This document shows positions 18,067 through 25,770 of a stretch of DNA of 53,834 nt, in pieces (position 1 is the stretch's first letter; the number at the start of each line of letters is the position of its first letter). Source of the stretch: Spirochaetales bacterium (GTDB taxonomy: Bacteria > Spirochaetota > Spirochaetia > Treponematales > Treponemataceae); the NCBI GenBank assembly GCA_003246335.1, contig QKAR01000141.1:1-53834 (forward strand). Direction: 5' to 3'. The notes under the pieces are model-generated. The model was not told where the DNA came from. It searched no databases and worked only from the letters and a program-made list of their open reading frames with translations. The position numbers and the translations under genes are program-made.

Positions 18067-19187
18067 CCAATTCTCCCGGACGAGAGCGAAAATTTCGCGG
18101 CGAGTAAGTCCGCTATTTTCGCGGCGGGCCGTCCGCTCCCGAGCGTCGCCGATCGAGCGGCCATTGCGCTGCGCGCCTCGTCGTCAGAGAGGAGTCGGGC
18201 GACGGCGTCTGAAATGGGCTTCGCGCTCGCGTCCGCGCCGACGAAAACCATAGCGGCGCCTGCCCGCTCGAAATAGCGAGCGTTTTCGACTTGATCGCCG
18301 CGGGAACTGCCCTTTTCGAGCGGTATTAAGATCATCGGCTTCCCCGCCGCGGCGCATTCCCACACGGTGTTCGCGCCCGATCGGGCGATAACTATCGTCG
18401 CGGCGGCGAGCACGTCCGCCATTTCCCCGCGAATGAACGCGTAAGGTTTGTAGCGAGTCCGCGCTGGCTCGCCCACGGGACGGATCGCCTGATCTTCGTT
18501 TTGCGCGCCGGTTTGATGCACGACGACGCACGAGGCGCACAGGGAATCGATGCCTTCGGCGACGATGGCGTTTACCTGACGCGCGCCGAGGCTTCCCCCA
18601 AGAACGAGCACGATGGGAAGGTCAGATTTCGCGCACTCAAGAAAGGCCCGGCCCCTCTCGGCGTCGCCCGAGTAAAACGCGGGACGAACGGGATTTCCCG
18701 TCACCGTTACCTTCGGTCTATATTTTTTTGGAAACATTTGCGCCGTCTCTTCGCAAGTGACGAAAATCTCGTCGGCGAATCGGGCGTTAATCCTCGTCGC
18801 GAGGCCGGGGGAAAGATCGCATTCGTGCGTGACGAGAGGTATGCCCAAGATGCGGGCGGCGACGCACGGCGGAACGCTCACGAAACCGCCCTTAGAGAAC
18901 ACGAGCCGAGGACGCAATCGCAACAAAATGAAAAACGCCTCGGCGAAACCGAGAAAGACCCGAAAGGCGTCGGCGAAATTTTTCCAGTCGAAATATCGCC
19001 GCAACTTGCCGGAGCTCACGCCAAAAAATTTTACGCCGTGGCCCTCGACCAAACTCCGGTCGATGCCGCGCGAAGAACCGATCCAAACGATATCCGCGTC
19101 GACGCGCCCGCGCAACTCATCGATAACGGCTAAACCCGGGAATATGTGCCCGCCGGTACCGCCCCCGGTAAAAACGATCCTGTCCAT
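18063..19187 (-). CDS. murG: MurG, lipid II synthase
   Basis: Transfers GlcNAc from UDP-GlcNAc to lipid I at the inner face of the cytoplasmic membrane, making lipid II for peptidoglycan. Seen: the first glycine-rich loop FTGGGTGGHIFPGLA at the N-terminus, the second LVLGGSLGARQVN, and the donor-site stretch LIPLEKGSSRGDQVENARYF. The length of 374 residues from the ATG used is normal; the frame continues 53 codons further but those residues belong to the preceding ankyrin gene region. The Shine-Dalgarno site is weak, and it starts 16 bases after the ankyrin gene stop. Confidence 0.93.
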   Translation of the reverse strand: MDRIVFTGGGTGGHIFPGLAVIDELRGRVDADIVWIGSSRGIDRSLVEGHGVKFFGVSSGKLRRYFDWKNFADAFRVFLGFAEAFFILLRLRPRLVFSKGGFVSVPPCVAARILGIPLVTHECDLSPGLATRINARFADEIFVTCEETAQMFPKKYRPKVTVTGNPVRPAFYSGDAERGRAFLECAKSDLPIVLVLGGSLGARQVNAIVAEGIDSLCASCVVVHQTGAQNEDQAIRPVGEPARTRYKPYAFIRGEMADVLAAATIVIARSGANTVWECAAAGKPMILIPLEKGSSRGDQVENARYFERAGAAMVFVGADASAKPISDAVARLLSDDEARSAMAARSATLGSGRPAAKIADLLAAKFSLSSGRIG

Positions 19188-19203
19188 TATTGGGTTCAGT
19201 GTA

Positions 19204-20106
19204 TCACGCAGGCCCCGTATTGAAAAGCTCCATGAGTTTTTGGTTTTTGAATAACTGAGCGTAGCCGAGCGCGGACATGCCGAGATTATCCTTGATGGCG
19301 GGGTCGGCGCCCCTTCGAATGAGAAGGGCGCAAATCTCGACGGCACCCCGCCCCGCGCCGAGGACTAACGCGGTTTGACCGTCCTTGCTTCGCTGGTTCA
19401 CGTTGGCGTTATGGTCCAAGAGCAACGACGCCATCTCGTCGTCGCCCGCCTGCACGGCGTCCATGAGCGGAGTATAGCCTCGATCGTCGGATACGCAATC
19501 GATGTCCGCGCCAGTCGAGAGCAAAAGAAGGGTACAAACGCGAGAATGCGCGCGAACGGCGTGAGAAAGCGCGGGGATGCCCCTCAAGTCCTTAAAATCC
19601 GGGTCGTAACCCGCCTCAAGAAACAGGCGAACCGATTCAGGGTCGTCCGCCTGAAGGACGGAGACGAAATTTTCGTCGAAGAACGAGATCCCCTGATCGA
19701 GCAACGCGCGCCGCGCCATCGCCTTTCTCTCCGAGGAGGCGAATCTCTCTTTTTCGGCCACGAAAAAACCCTCAAAGGACTCCGGTCGTAATTTTACCCC
19801 GAGGTGGCGGACGTTCTCCGGCAAGTCGAAGTTCCCGTCGGTCTCGAGAACGATCACGGAAATTCCCTTGCCTAGGCAATAGCCCGCGAAAAAAATAAAA
19901 GTGGAAAGATCCGTCATATCGGAGGAAAACACGAAAAGAAAATGAGAGACCGATTCCATGATCGCGAGCGGGTTTTTCGTACGTTTATGATCCCAAAGGA
20001 TATCAATGTCTTGATACGCGACGGGAACCGAATGGGCGGCGATAATGCTTCCGATCGCCAACGCGGTTTTTTTGTCCTGAGCCGTATGAAAAATAGCGAT
20101 CTTCAA
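19204..20106 (-). CDS. Ankyrin-repeat protein with TIR/SLOG-like N-terminal domain
   Basis: A 300-residue soluble protein. Residues about 1-110 form an alpha/beta domain (MKIAIFHTAQDKKTALAIGS, then a hydrophobic strand SHFLFVFSSDM and GYCLGKGISVIVLETD) that resembles TIR- or SLOG-like nucleotide-sensing folds by eye; this is tentative. Residues about 145-297 hold four to five ankyrin repeats (DPESVRLFLEAGYDPDFKD, GYTPLMDAVQAGDDEMASLL, GQTALVLGAGRGAVEICALL). The start is TTG with GAGGT upstream. It lies between tRNA-Phe and murG. No secretion signal is visible, so it probably acts in the cytoplasm on an unknown partner. Confidence 0.75.
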   Translation of the reverse strand: MKIAIFHTAQDKKTALAIGSIIAAHSVPVAYQDIDILWDHKRTKNPLAIMESVSHFLFVFSSDMTDLSTFIFFAGYCLGKGISVIVLETDGNFDLPENVRHLGVKLRPESFEGFFVAEKERFASSERKAMARRALLDQGISFFDENFVSVLQADDPESVRLFLEAGYDPDFKDLRGIPALSHAVRAHSRVCTLLLLSTGADIDCVSDDRGYTPLMDAVQAGDDEMASLLLDHNANVNQRSKDGQTALVLGAGRGAVEICALLIRRGADPAIKDNLGMSALGYAQLFKNQKLMELFNTGPA

Positions 20107-20145
20107 TTACGGTACCTCGACTTTGCAGAACGTTTTTAACGATAC

Positions 20146-20186
20146 AAAAAAATAAAGGCTGTCTCCCATTCTATGGAAACAGCCTT
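20146..20186 (-). terminator. Rho-independent terminator after tRNA-Phe
   Basis: An 8-bp stem AAGGCTGT / ACAGCCTT (20155-20162 with 20179-20186) capped by a second CCAT/ATGG helix. On the minus strand it is followed by a T-rich run (complement of 20146-20154). It begins 6 bases beyond the tRNA 3' end. Confidence 0.85.
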
Positions 20187-20192
20187 ACTTTG

Positions 20193-20265
20193 TGCCGTCG
20201 GACAGAATTGAACTGTCGACACATGGATTTTCAGTCCATTGCTCTACCAACTGAGCTACAACGGC
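20193..20265 (-). tRNA. tRNA-Phe (anticodon GAA)
   Basis: A 73-nt cloverleaf on the minus strand: acceptor GCCGTTG paired with CGACGGC, D arm GCTC/GAGC, anticodon stem ATGGA/TCCAT with loop CTGAAAA (anticodon GAA), and T arm GACAG/CTGTC with loop TTCAATT. The discriminator is A. The 3' CCA is not encoded, so it must be added by the CCA enzyme. It has its own promoter and terminator. Confidence 0.97.
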
Positions 20266-20279
20266 GCGATGTGGGTATA

Positions 20280-20308
20280 TATATACCGCGCATGGAAAAA
20301 AAAGTCAA
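20280..20308 (-). promoter_or_regulatory. Sigma-70-type promoter of tRNA-Phe
   Basis: On the minus strand TTGACT (20303-20308), a 17-base spacer, then TATATA (20280-20285). The predicted start lies about 7 bases before the mature tRNA 5' end. The -10 box is part of a 14-bp perfect palindrome, GGTATATATATACC (20274-20287), which would also offer a -10 box to the divergent outer-membrane protein gene. Confidence 0.75.
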
Positions 20309-20384
20309 TTCCCTCGCACGAGAATTACGCCGATTTGCTCCTCGCCGCCAAAAGCGTTACACTGGCCTCAGGAGGTACCTAGAT

Positions 20385-21260
20385 ATGCTTAAAAAAATTC
20401 TTCCCATCGCACTCCTGACTTTCGCGTGCCTGCAAGCAAACGCACAAACGGCGGCGTTCACGAACTCGCTTGCAAGCTTCATGAGCGACATCAACGCTTC
20501 CGCGCCTGACGCCGCGATCGTTGGTACGTCATGGTCGGATGCGTACATCGGAAAATTAGTCGGGATACCGCCCCATTTCGGAGTCGGCGTTTCTACGGGA
20601 GTAACTCGATTCGACGCAAGCGGGCTGTCGGACGCGATAAAGGAAACCGGCAGCACGGCTCCTTCATCCGATTTAGTATTGCCGACGTTCGCCGTCGAGG
20701 CGAGGATTGGGGGTTTTATCCTTCCCTTCGACATGGGCATCAGGTTCGCGCTTTTGCCGGAGAATCTCGTCTCCGCAATCGTGCGGGACGTGTCGGTTTC
20801 GTATCTCAATTTCGGCGTCGATGCGCGCTACGCCATAGTCGAGGAAAAACTCGCGAAGCCCGACATTAGCATTGGTTTGGGATATTACCACATGGAGGGA
20901 AGCGTCGGATACTCGTTCAAGGCTTCGGAATTGGCGAATGTCAGCGTACCCAGCGGCTACGACTCGACGGAAGACCTCGACTTAAATTTCGCCACGAACG
21001 TCTTTGACGTAAAGGCTCAAGTCTCGAAAAATTTCCTCGTATTCACGCCGTACGCCGGAGCGGGTCTATACTACGCACGCTCAAGCGCGGACTATCGACT
21101 CGCTTCCGTAAAGGATAGCGCGAGCGATAGCGAAATCGGCCTTCGTTGTTACGGGGGAACTTCGATAAACTTATTCGCTTTCAGGACCGATATCGGCGCG
21201 ATGTATAATTTCCTGAGCGAAAACTGGGGACTGAACGTGGGAATGCGGCTACAATTCTAA
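20385..21260 (+). CDS. Outer-membrane beta-barrel protein
   Basis: A 291-residue exported protein with a signal peptide (MLKKILPIALLTFACLQANAQ). The mature region shows repeated amphipathic strands (FGVGVSTGVTRF, FAVEARIGGFILPF, SVSYLNFGVDARYAI, ISIGLGYYHMEG, FLVFTPYAGAGLYYA) and ends in GLNVGMRLQF, a C-terminal Phe as recognised by the BAM machinery. The family is unnamed to me; similar proteins are common in treponemes. The ATG at 20385 is set by AGGAGGT nearby and by the signal peptide; the frame is open back through the antisense of tRNA-Phe, which is not coding. Confidence 0.75.
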   Translation: MLKKILPIALLTFACLQANAQTAAFTNSLASFMSDINASAPDAAIVGTSWSDAYIGKLVGIPPHFGVGVSTGVTRFDASGLSDAIKETGSTAPSSDLVLPTFAVEARIGGFILPFDMGIRFALLPENLVSAIVRDVSVSYLNFGVDARYAIVEEKLAKPDISIGLGYYHMEGSVGYSFKASELANVSVPSGYDSTEDLDLNFATNVFDVKAQVSKNFLVFTPYAGAGLYYARSSADYRLASVKDSASDSEIGLRCYGGTSINLFAFRTDIGAMYNFLSENWGLNVGMRLQF

Positions 21261-21274
21261 ATAGGGATTGGAAC

Positions 21275-22099
21275 TTAAAGGAACGAGGGCACGACGAGCC
21301 TAAAGGGCAAATCCCCGCCGCTCGTCGGCGCGCTCACGCCGTAATACCCTTGCTCGAATTTTCCGTTAAATGAGAGGGCGGCGATCGGGATTTCCTTGAG
21401 GCACACGAGATCTTCGCAGGCGATCACGCGGGCGCCGATATCCCGGGAAATTTGCAGAAGCTGGGCGCCATTAGCCCCGGCGGTCACAGAGGAAACCTGA
21501 AAATCAGGGATTCCGCATAACGAGCGATCTCGCTCAAACAGCAAGAATTGCACGGAGAGCCCGGAAAGGCGCTTATCGGCTCCGCGCGCGCGGGGATTCG
21601 GCACGACCGCGTCGCATTCGGTCAGAAGCGCGCGATATTCAAGCAATAGCGAAACTAAAATATTCCGAGATTCGTTTACCGATTTAAAGGCGCCGCTTAA
21701 GGGAATTTCGGACGCCTCTAGGCTCCTCACCGACTGAGTCGAGACCCACTCCTCGGCTGCGGCGCCCTGAGTCTGCTCGATGATCGCCTGAGGCACGATT
21801 TTTTTCATGATATCGGAAAAAACGCGCGGGGAAGCGGACGACGAGCAGAGAACCGAAAGATAATGGACCGAGCCGTCGGTACGAATCAGCGCGTCTATTA
21901 CCACGGCCCGAGCCTCGACGAAACCGAGAAGCATGCGCATACGAAGGACGCCCGACTTCTCGCTCTGAAACGAGGGTCGCTCCGCGTAGAGCCGGACGCG
22001 ATACAAATACTCACCCCGGACGAGGGCGCCTTTCAAGGCGAGGAAATTATCGTGCGTGTATCTTTTTTCCGTCGATACCATCGATTCTAGTATCGACAT
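21275..22099 (-). CDS. Last gene of the flagellar operon, function unknown
   Basis: A 274-residue soluble protein with no signal peptide or membrane helix. It has mixed alpha/beta composition, with hydrophobic strands (MRMRMLLGFVEARAVVIDALI, SVQFLLFERD, DIGARVIACEDLVCL). I cannot assign a family. It follows the SwrB-like gene by five bases on the same strand and ends next to the convergent outer-membrane protein gene, so it is the distal member of the fliA-fapA end of the flagellar operon. A role linked to motility is inferred from position only. A second ATG six codons in is a possible start. Confidence 0.6.
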   Translation of the reverse strand: MSILESMVSTEKRYTHDNFLALKGALVRGEYLYRVRLYAERPSFQSEKSGVLRMRMLLGFVEARAVVIDALIRTDGSVHYLSVLCSSSASPRVFSDIMKKIVPQAIIEQTQGAAAEEWVSTQSVRSLEASEIPLSGAFKSVNESRNILVSLLLEYRALLTECDAVVPNPRARGADKRLSGLSVQFLLFERDRSLCGIPDFQVSSVTAGANGAQLLQISRDIGARVIACEDLVCLKEIPIAALSFNGKFEQGYYGVSAPTSGGDLPFRLVVPSFL

Positions 22100-22104
22100 T
22101 CCCG

Positions 22105-22641
22105 CTAGAGACTTGAACCGTTCATATTCAAAATTAATTCGACTTCGCCGAGCGGCACCGAGAGCGTCGAGGAAATCATCTCGGCGGTGAATCCTTTGCG
22201 GGACAGGTCTACGACCCGTTCCTGAACGGGCACGAAAGGCTCTATTTGGCGGTCGCCACGCGCGAGGATTGGTTTCGTATAAATTCGGACGGGTTCCGCG
22301 GGCGAGGCTTGCTGTCTTTTAGGCTGTGTCTCGGGAACGGTAGGCGGTCGATCAGCGATAGCCGCGAGAATTTGAGAGGCCTCGTCGCGACGGCGCGTTT
22401 CTTTCGACGCGAGGATGATTCGTTTATCGGCCTCGTCAATCAGGGACCGAAGGTTCTTGACGCGGCTTTCCAGGATGGCGACGTCGCGGTCCGCCTCACG
22501 GCCGAGATCCGCGATTAAACGATCCATCTCGGCGCGCAATTCGGAGAGGATTCTCCGTTGGGAAAACCGCGCGCGTAAAACGAGGAAAAAAACGAGCATC
22601 GCGAGGAAGTTTACGACGGTGAAAACGATGTAATATGCCAT
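22105..22641 (-). CDS. SwrB-like membrane-anchored coiled-coil protein
   Basis: A 178-residue protein: one N-terminal membrane helix (residues 4-22), a charged coiled coil (about 28-90), a Pro-rich linker (98-140), and a C-terminal helix-turn-helix-like motif (142-174) containing VVDLSRKGFTAEMISSTL and LGEVELILNMN. This layout, and especially the GEVELIL ending, resembles Bacillus SwrB/DUF6115 and the proteobacterial DUF2802 proteins, which sit near flagellar genes. In Bacillus subtilis SwrB follows sigD in the fla/che operon and promotes flagellar export apparatus assembly; here it follows fliA by two genes. The assignment is by architecture and context, not alignment. Confidence 0.6.
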   Translation of the reverse strand: MAYYIVFTVVNFLAMLVFFLVLRARFSQRRILSELRAEMDRLIADLGREADRDVAILESRVKNLRSLIDEADKRIILASKETRRRDEASQILAAIADRPPTVPETQPKRQQASPAEPVRIYTKPILARGDRQIEPFVPVQERVVDLSRKGFTAEMISSTLSVPLGEVELILNMNGSSL

Positions 22642-22654
22642 TCTGTCGCGGATC

Positions 22655-22987
22655 CTAACCGGTTATGTCAACATGGGCGCCCAAGCCCGGGTCGCGAATC
22701 ACCTCTTTTTCCGGAGGCGACTGATTCTCCTCGTCGCGCTTTTCACGCTGGTGAGACTGACGCGATCCGCTATCGGCGGGTTCTTGCTTTTCATGAACGG
22801 CACCCGCCCCTTCCTCGCCGGCTTCGGGCGTCTGCACTGTTTTAAGGCGATCCTCTGCGGAGGTTTTATTCGCCTGCATTTCCGCCTCGCGGATGGACTG
22901 AGCGGCGACCTGTTGCTGAACTTGGGTTTTCCCCACTTTATCCAGCTGCGTATACAGCGTTTGAAGGTCAATCGGCTGTATAGCCAT
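22655..22987 (-). CDS. Small hydrophilic protein overlapping fapA, function unknown
   Basis: A 110-residue protein. The first 45 residues look like an amphipathic helical segment (IQPIDLQTLYTQLDKVGK, then a Gln-rich stretch); the rest is a highly charged Glu/Lys/Gln region likely to be disordered. There is no signal peptide or membrane segment. Its start lies 20 bases inside the end of the FapA-like gene, in another frame, so the two are translationally linked. The ordered N-terminus with a disordered tail could fit a flagellar adaptor or chaperone, but nothing in the sequence shows this. Confidence 0.6.
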   Translation of the reverse strand: MAIQPIDLQTLYTQLDKVGKTQVQQQVAAQSIREAEMQANKTSAEDRLKTVQTPEAGEEGAGAVHEKQEPADSGSRQSHQREKRDEENQSPPEKEVIRDPGLGAHVDITG

Positions 22988-24938
22988 TCGGTACCTTCTT
23001 CATGTCTTCGTCCGGCCCTTGGTATTTACCATATCGCACGAGACCATTTTCAAGGTAGAACGTGGTAGCCTTGCAATCTGTCCGCACTTCTTCGGTCACG
23101 TCGCGAATGACGACGCGAACGCCGGCGAAAACCTTAACGGAGGCGGACACTTTCCCTTTATTCTTGAGCGTATTGAGGTAATCCTGGATTTGCTTAACCT
23201 CGATCTCCATCTCCTCAATCTCGGTTTGCAGAATATATTGCCGCTCGCCGAATTTCTTCAGGGCCAGCTCTTTTTCCTCGGAGAAGTCCTTTTTCTGCTT
23301 CTTTTGCGCCATCAGGGTATTAAAGTTCAGCTGAACTTCCTCAAGTTCCTTTTGGGCGGACAGGAGGTTCGCGGAGACTGCGTCGAAGCGATCCTTGCTG
23401 CGAGGATCGAAACCGACGTTGATGACCGTTTCGCTGGCGCCGCCGAAACTTCCCAATGTTTTGGCGTGGACTTCTTCAGCGGCGGTGAGCGTACCGCCGA
23501 TAATCGCGGCGCGCTTTCCTTGGCACAGGATTTTCTTGTTCGCGCTTACGGTAGAATTGATGATACCGTCGGAAACGATGACGAATTCACCGGCCTCGAC
23601 GCGGGTGTTCTCGATGAATTTCGACCAAATCGATTTGCCCGAGCGGACGAAGCCCTCGCCTTTTCCGGCTATACCCTGACCGACGACGATGTCGCCTTCC
23701 GCGTCGAGCTCGGACTTGCCGACAGTACCCTTTACCTCGATGTTGCCGGAAGCCTTTACCGAGAAACCATCCTCGACGTTGCCGCTGACGAAAACGGTTC
23801 CCAGGAACATGATATTGCCGGTCTTCAGCGACACGTCGCCCTCGATGTTAAGCACCGGCTCCACGTTAATTTTATTGTTGATAATCAGCACTTGGCCGTT
23901 CGTCTCGGCGACTATCGTAACCCCGTCATCGGCAAGCTTGGTGTTTTTTCCGAGCGGAAGCGGGATATCCCGGCCGTTTTTCGCCTCGAGATATTTCCCC
24001 GTCACCGTTTTACCGCCCTTCCCCCGCTCCGCCAATATTTTCTGCGCGAGCGGCTGTCCCTCGACGACGTTCTGGATTAAGTTCAATTCCTTAAAATCGA
24101 CTTTTCCCGACGCGGTTTCCTTAAGACGAATCTTTGAACGATCGGTCTCGAAGTTATAGAGAATTTTGGCGTCCGCGCCGTCCTGGGGCTTAATTCCCTC
24201 GGCGACGAGGTAGTTTTGCTTATAGACGGGATGGTCCTGAAATTCGCGCGCGCGATCCTCGCTGATGCCGGCCGATACGCGGTTATTCTTGAGGAAAGCG
24301 ACTATCATATCGGAGGAAATATCGGCTCCCCCCGGACCGGGAGGAGAAACGTAGAGATACGCCTTCATTTCCTGATCGGTGATATCGACGGACATCATCG
24401 CGTCGTTTGAGGGATTATGCTTATACATGCCGACTTTAACGTACTCGCCCTTGCGGGCAGTGACGATGGGACGCACGATCTGCTCGTTGATGGTCGTAAT
24501 GCCGCGTTCGCGAAGCTTTTCCACGGCATCGTCCACCGTGGCCTGAGAACCGTCGCCGATCGGCGGGGTAATTTTCAAATACACGCCGTCGACCGCGCAG
24601 AAAACGAGGGCTTCCCCATTTCGGTCCTCGGGTAATTGCGCTTCCTCGAATTCGCCGGCAACCTCATCCTTAGCCTGAGAACCGGAAGCGCCTTTTTTAC
24701 GTCCTTTTCGCATCTCGTACGCGCGAATCCGCCATTCTTTTTTTTGCAAGGCGAAAAAACTCGACGTTCCGCGCTGGAGGACCTCATAGTCAATCCCGCG
24801 AGCCGAGACGCCGAGCTGAATGGCGGCGTCCTGCAACGCGGCCTCGAGGGTAGCGGCGGAAATCTCGACGAAAACGCGCGACTTATCCTCCTCGAGTTGC
24901 TGAGCCATGACCTCTCGGATTTTTTCTAGATTGACCAA
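22968..24938 (-). CDS. FapA (DUF342) family protein with Jag_N domain
   Basis: A 656-residue cytoplasmic protein. Residues about 15-75 (VFVEISAATLEAALQDAA to SSFFALQKKEWRIRAYEM) match the Jag_N domain. Residues about 110-560 are the DUF342/FapA region: a lead domain, then a right-handed beta-helix-like stack rich in Gly and Val turns (EGDVSLKTGNIMFLGTVFV, GNIEVKGTVGKSELDAEGDI). A coiled coil follows (about 525-600). FapA proteins affect polar flagellar placement and signalling in vibrios. The TTG at 24938 is chosen because GGGAGG lies six bases upstream; a Met ten codons in is an alternative. It directly follows fliA. Confidence 0.8.
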   Translation of the reverse strand: MVNLEKIREVMAQQLEEDKSRVFVEISAATLEAALQDAAIQLGVSARGIDYEVLQRGTSSFFALQKKEWRIRAYEMRKGRKKGASGSQAKDEVAGEFEEAQLPEDRNGEALVFCAVDGVYLKITPPIGDGSQATVDDAVEKLRERGITTINEQIVRPIVTARKGEYVKVGMYKHNPSNDAMMSVDITDQEMKAYLYVSPPGPGGADISSDMIVAFLKNNRVSAGISEDRAREFQDHPVYKQNYLVAEGIKPQDGADAKILYNFETDRSKIRLKETASGKVDFKELNLIQNVVEGQPLAQKILAERGKGGKTVTGKYLEAKNGRDIPLPLGKNTKLADDGVTIVAETNGQVLIINNKINVEPVLNIEGDVSLKTGNIMFLGTVFVSGNVEDGFSVKASGNIEVKGTVGKSELDAEGDIVVGQGIAGKGEGFVRSGKSIWSKFIENTRVEAGEFVIVSDGIINSTVSANKKILCQGKRAAIIGGTLTAAEEVHAKTLGSFGGASETVINVGFDPRSKDRFDAVSANLLSAQKELEEVQLNFNTLMAQKKQKKDFSEEKELALKKFGERQYILQTEIEEMEIEVKQIQDYLNTLKNKGKVSASVKVFAGVRVVIRDVTEEVRTDCKATTFYLENGLVRYGKYQGPDEDMKKVPNGYTAD

Positions 24939-24952
24939 CCGCGGCCTCCCGC

Positions 24953-25741
24953 TTACACGATTCCCTTGCGGATATTCGTGAGCTTAGCTCGAAGTCGAAG
25001 GTTCGCCTTCGTGTGCAATTGCGAAACGCGCGACTCGGTCACGTTCAGGACTTGCCCAATTTCGCGTAGGGTTAAATCCTCATAGTAATATAAAACGAGA
25101 ACCATTTTTTCTTTTTCGGGGAGCTCATTGATCGCCTCCACGATGACGCGCTTTATTTCCTCTCGCTCGACGATCACGTCGGGATTGAGCGAGGTCGGCG
25201 ACTCGATGCTGTCGCCGATGGAGATCCGCTCGGAATCGTCGCCCGAATACCACACGTCGTTGAGGCTCATAACGCTCGTACCCGAAATTTTATAGAGTGT
25301 TTGCTGAAAGTCGGACTCGCTGACGCCGAGGGAACTGGCGATTTCCGTATCCGAGGCAGTTCGACCTAACTTCGACTCAAGATGCACGATGGCAGTCTCG
25401 ATCTCGCGGGTTTTTTGCCGGACCGAGCGGGGAACCCAGTCGATCGAGCGAAGCTCGTCGAAAATGGATCCTCGAATGCGCGTGACCGCGTACGTCTTAA
25501 ATTTGACGTTTTTGTCCGGATCGAATTTATCGATCGCGTCCAAAAGCCCGAACACCCCGAAACCGACGAGATCGTCGAACTCGACGTTGCTCGGCATACC
25601 GACCGCGACTTTCCCCGCGACGTACTTTACGAGCGGCGCATACTGCCGAATGAAAAAATCCCGAATTTCGGGGTTTTTATTTTTTTTATATTCATCCCAC
25701 AATTCTTCTTCGGTTTTTTGCTCCAGAAGCGCGTTCCCCAT
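24953..25741 (-). CDS. fliA: Flagellar sigma factor sigma-28 (FliA/WhiG)
   Basis: A 262-residue alternative sigma factor directing RNA polymerase to late motility and chemotaxis promoters. Region 2 is seen as [35 protein letters not shown] and [22 protein letters not shown], which carries the FliA/SigD/WhiG-type DWVPRSVR ending. Region 3 lies at about 105-150 and region 4, with its helix-turn-helix [23 protein letters not shown], near the C-terminus. It is encoded inside the operon for the export gate and hook, so early and middle gene transcription makes the factor for late genes. No flgM is seen in the window. Confidence 0.95.
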   Translation of the reverse strand: MGNALLEQKTEEELWDEYKKNKNPEIRDFFIRQYAPLVKYVAGKVAVGMPSNVEFDDLVGFGVFGLLDAIDKFDPDKNVKFKTYAVTRIRGSIFDELRSIDWVPRSVRQKTREIETAIVHLESKLGRTASDTEIASSLGVSESDFQQTLYKISGTSVMSLNDVWYSGDDSERISIGDSIESPTSLNPDVIVEREEIKRVIVEAINELPEKEKMVLVLYYYEDLTLREIGQVLNVTESRVSQLHTKANLRLRAKLTNIRKGIV

Positions 25742-25770
25742 TTACACACCCTTTTTTCTCTCGGTATCGT

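Noticed and set aside
20190-20384. N-terminal extension of the outer-membrane protein frame through tRNA-Phe
   Set aside because: The extension translates the antisense of the tRNA and the promoter region. The signal peptide and ribosome site place the start at 20385.
23019-24080. A long plus-strand open frame opposite the FapA-like gene
   Set aside because: It arises from high-GC codon use of the minus-strand gene; the residues show no conserved motif.
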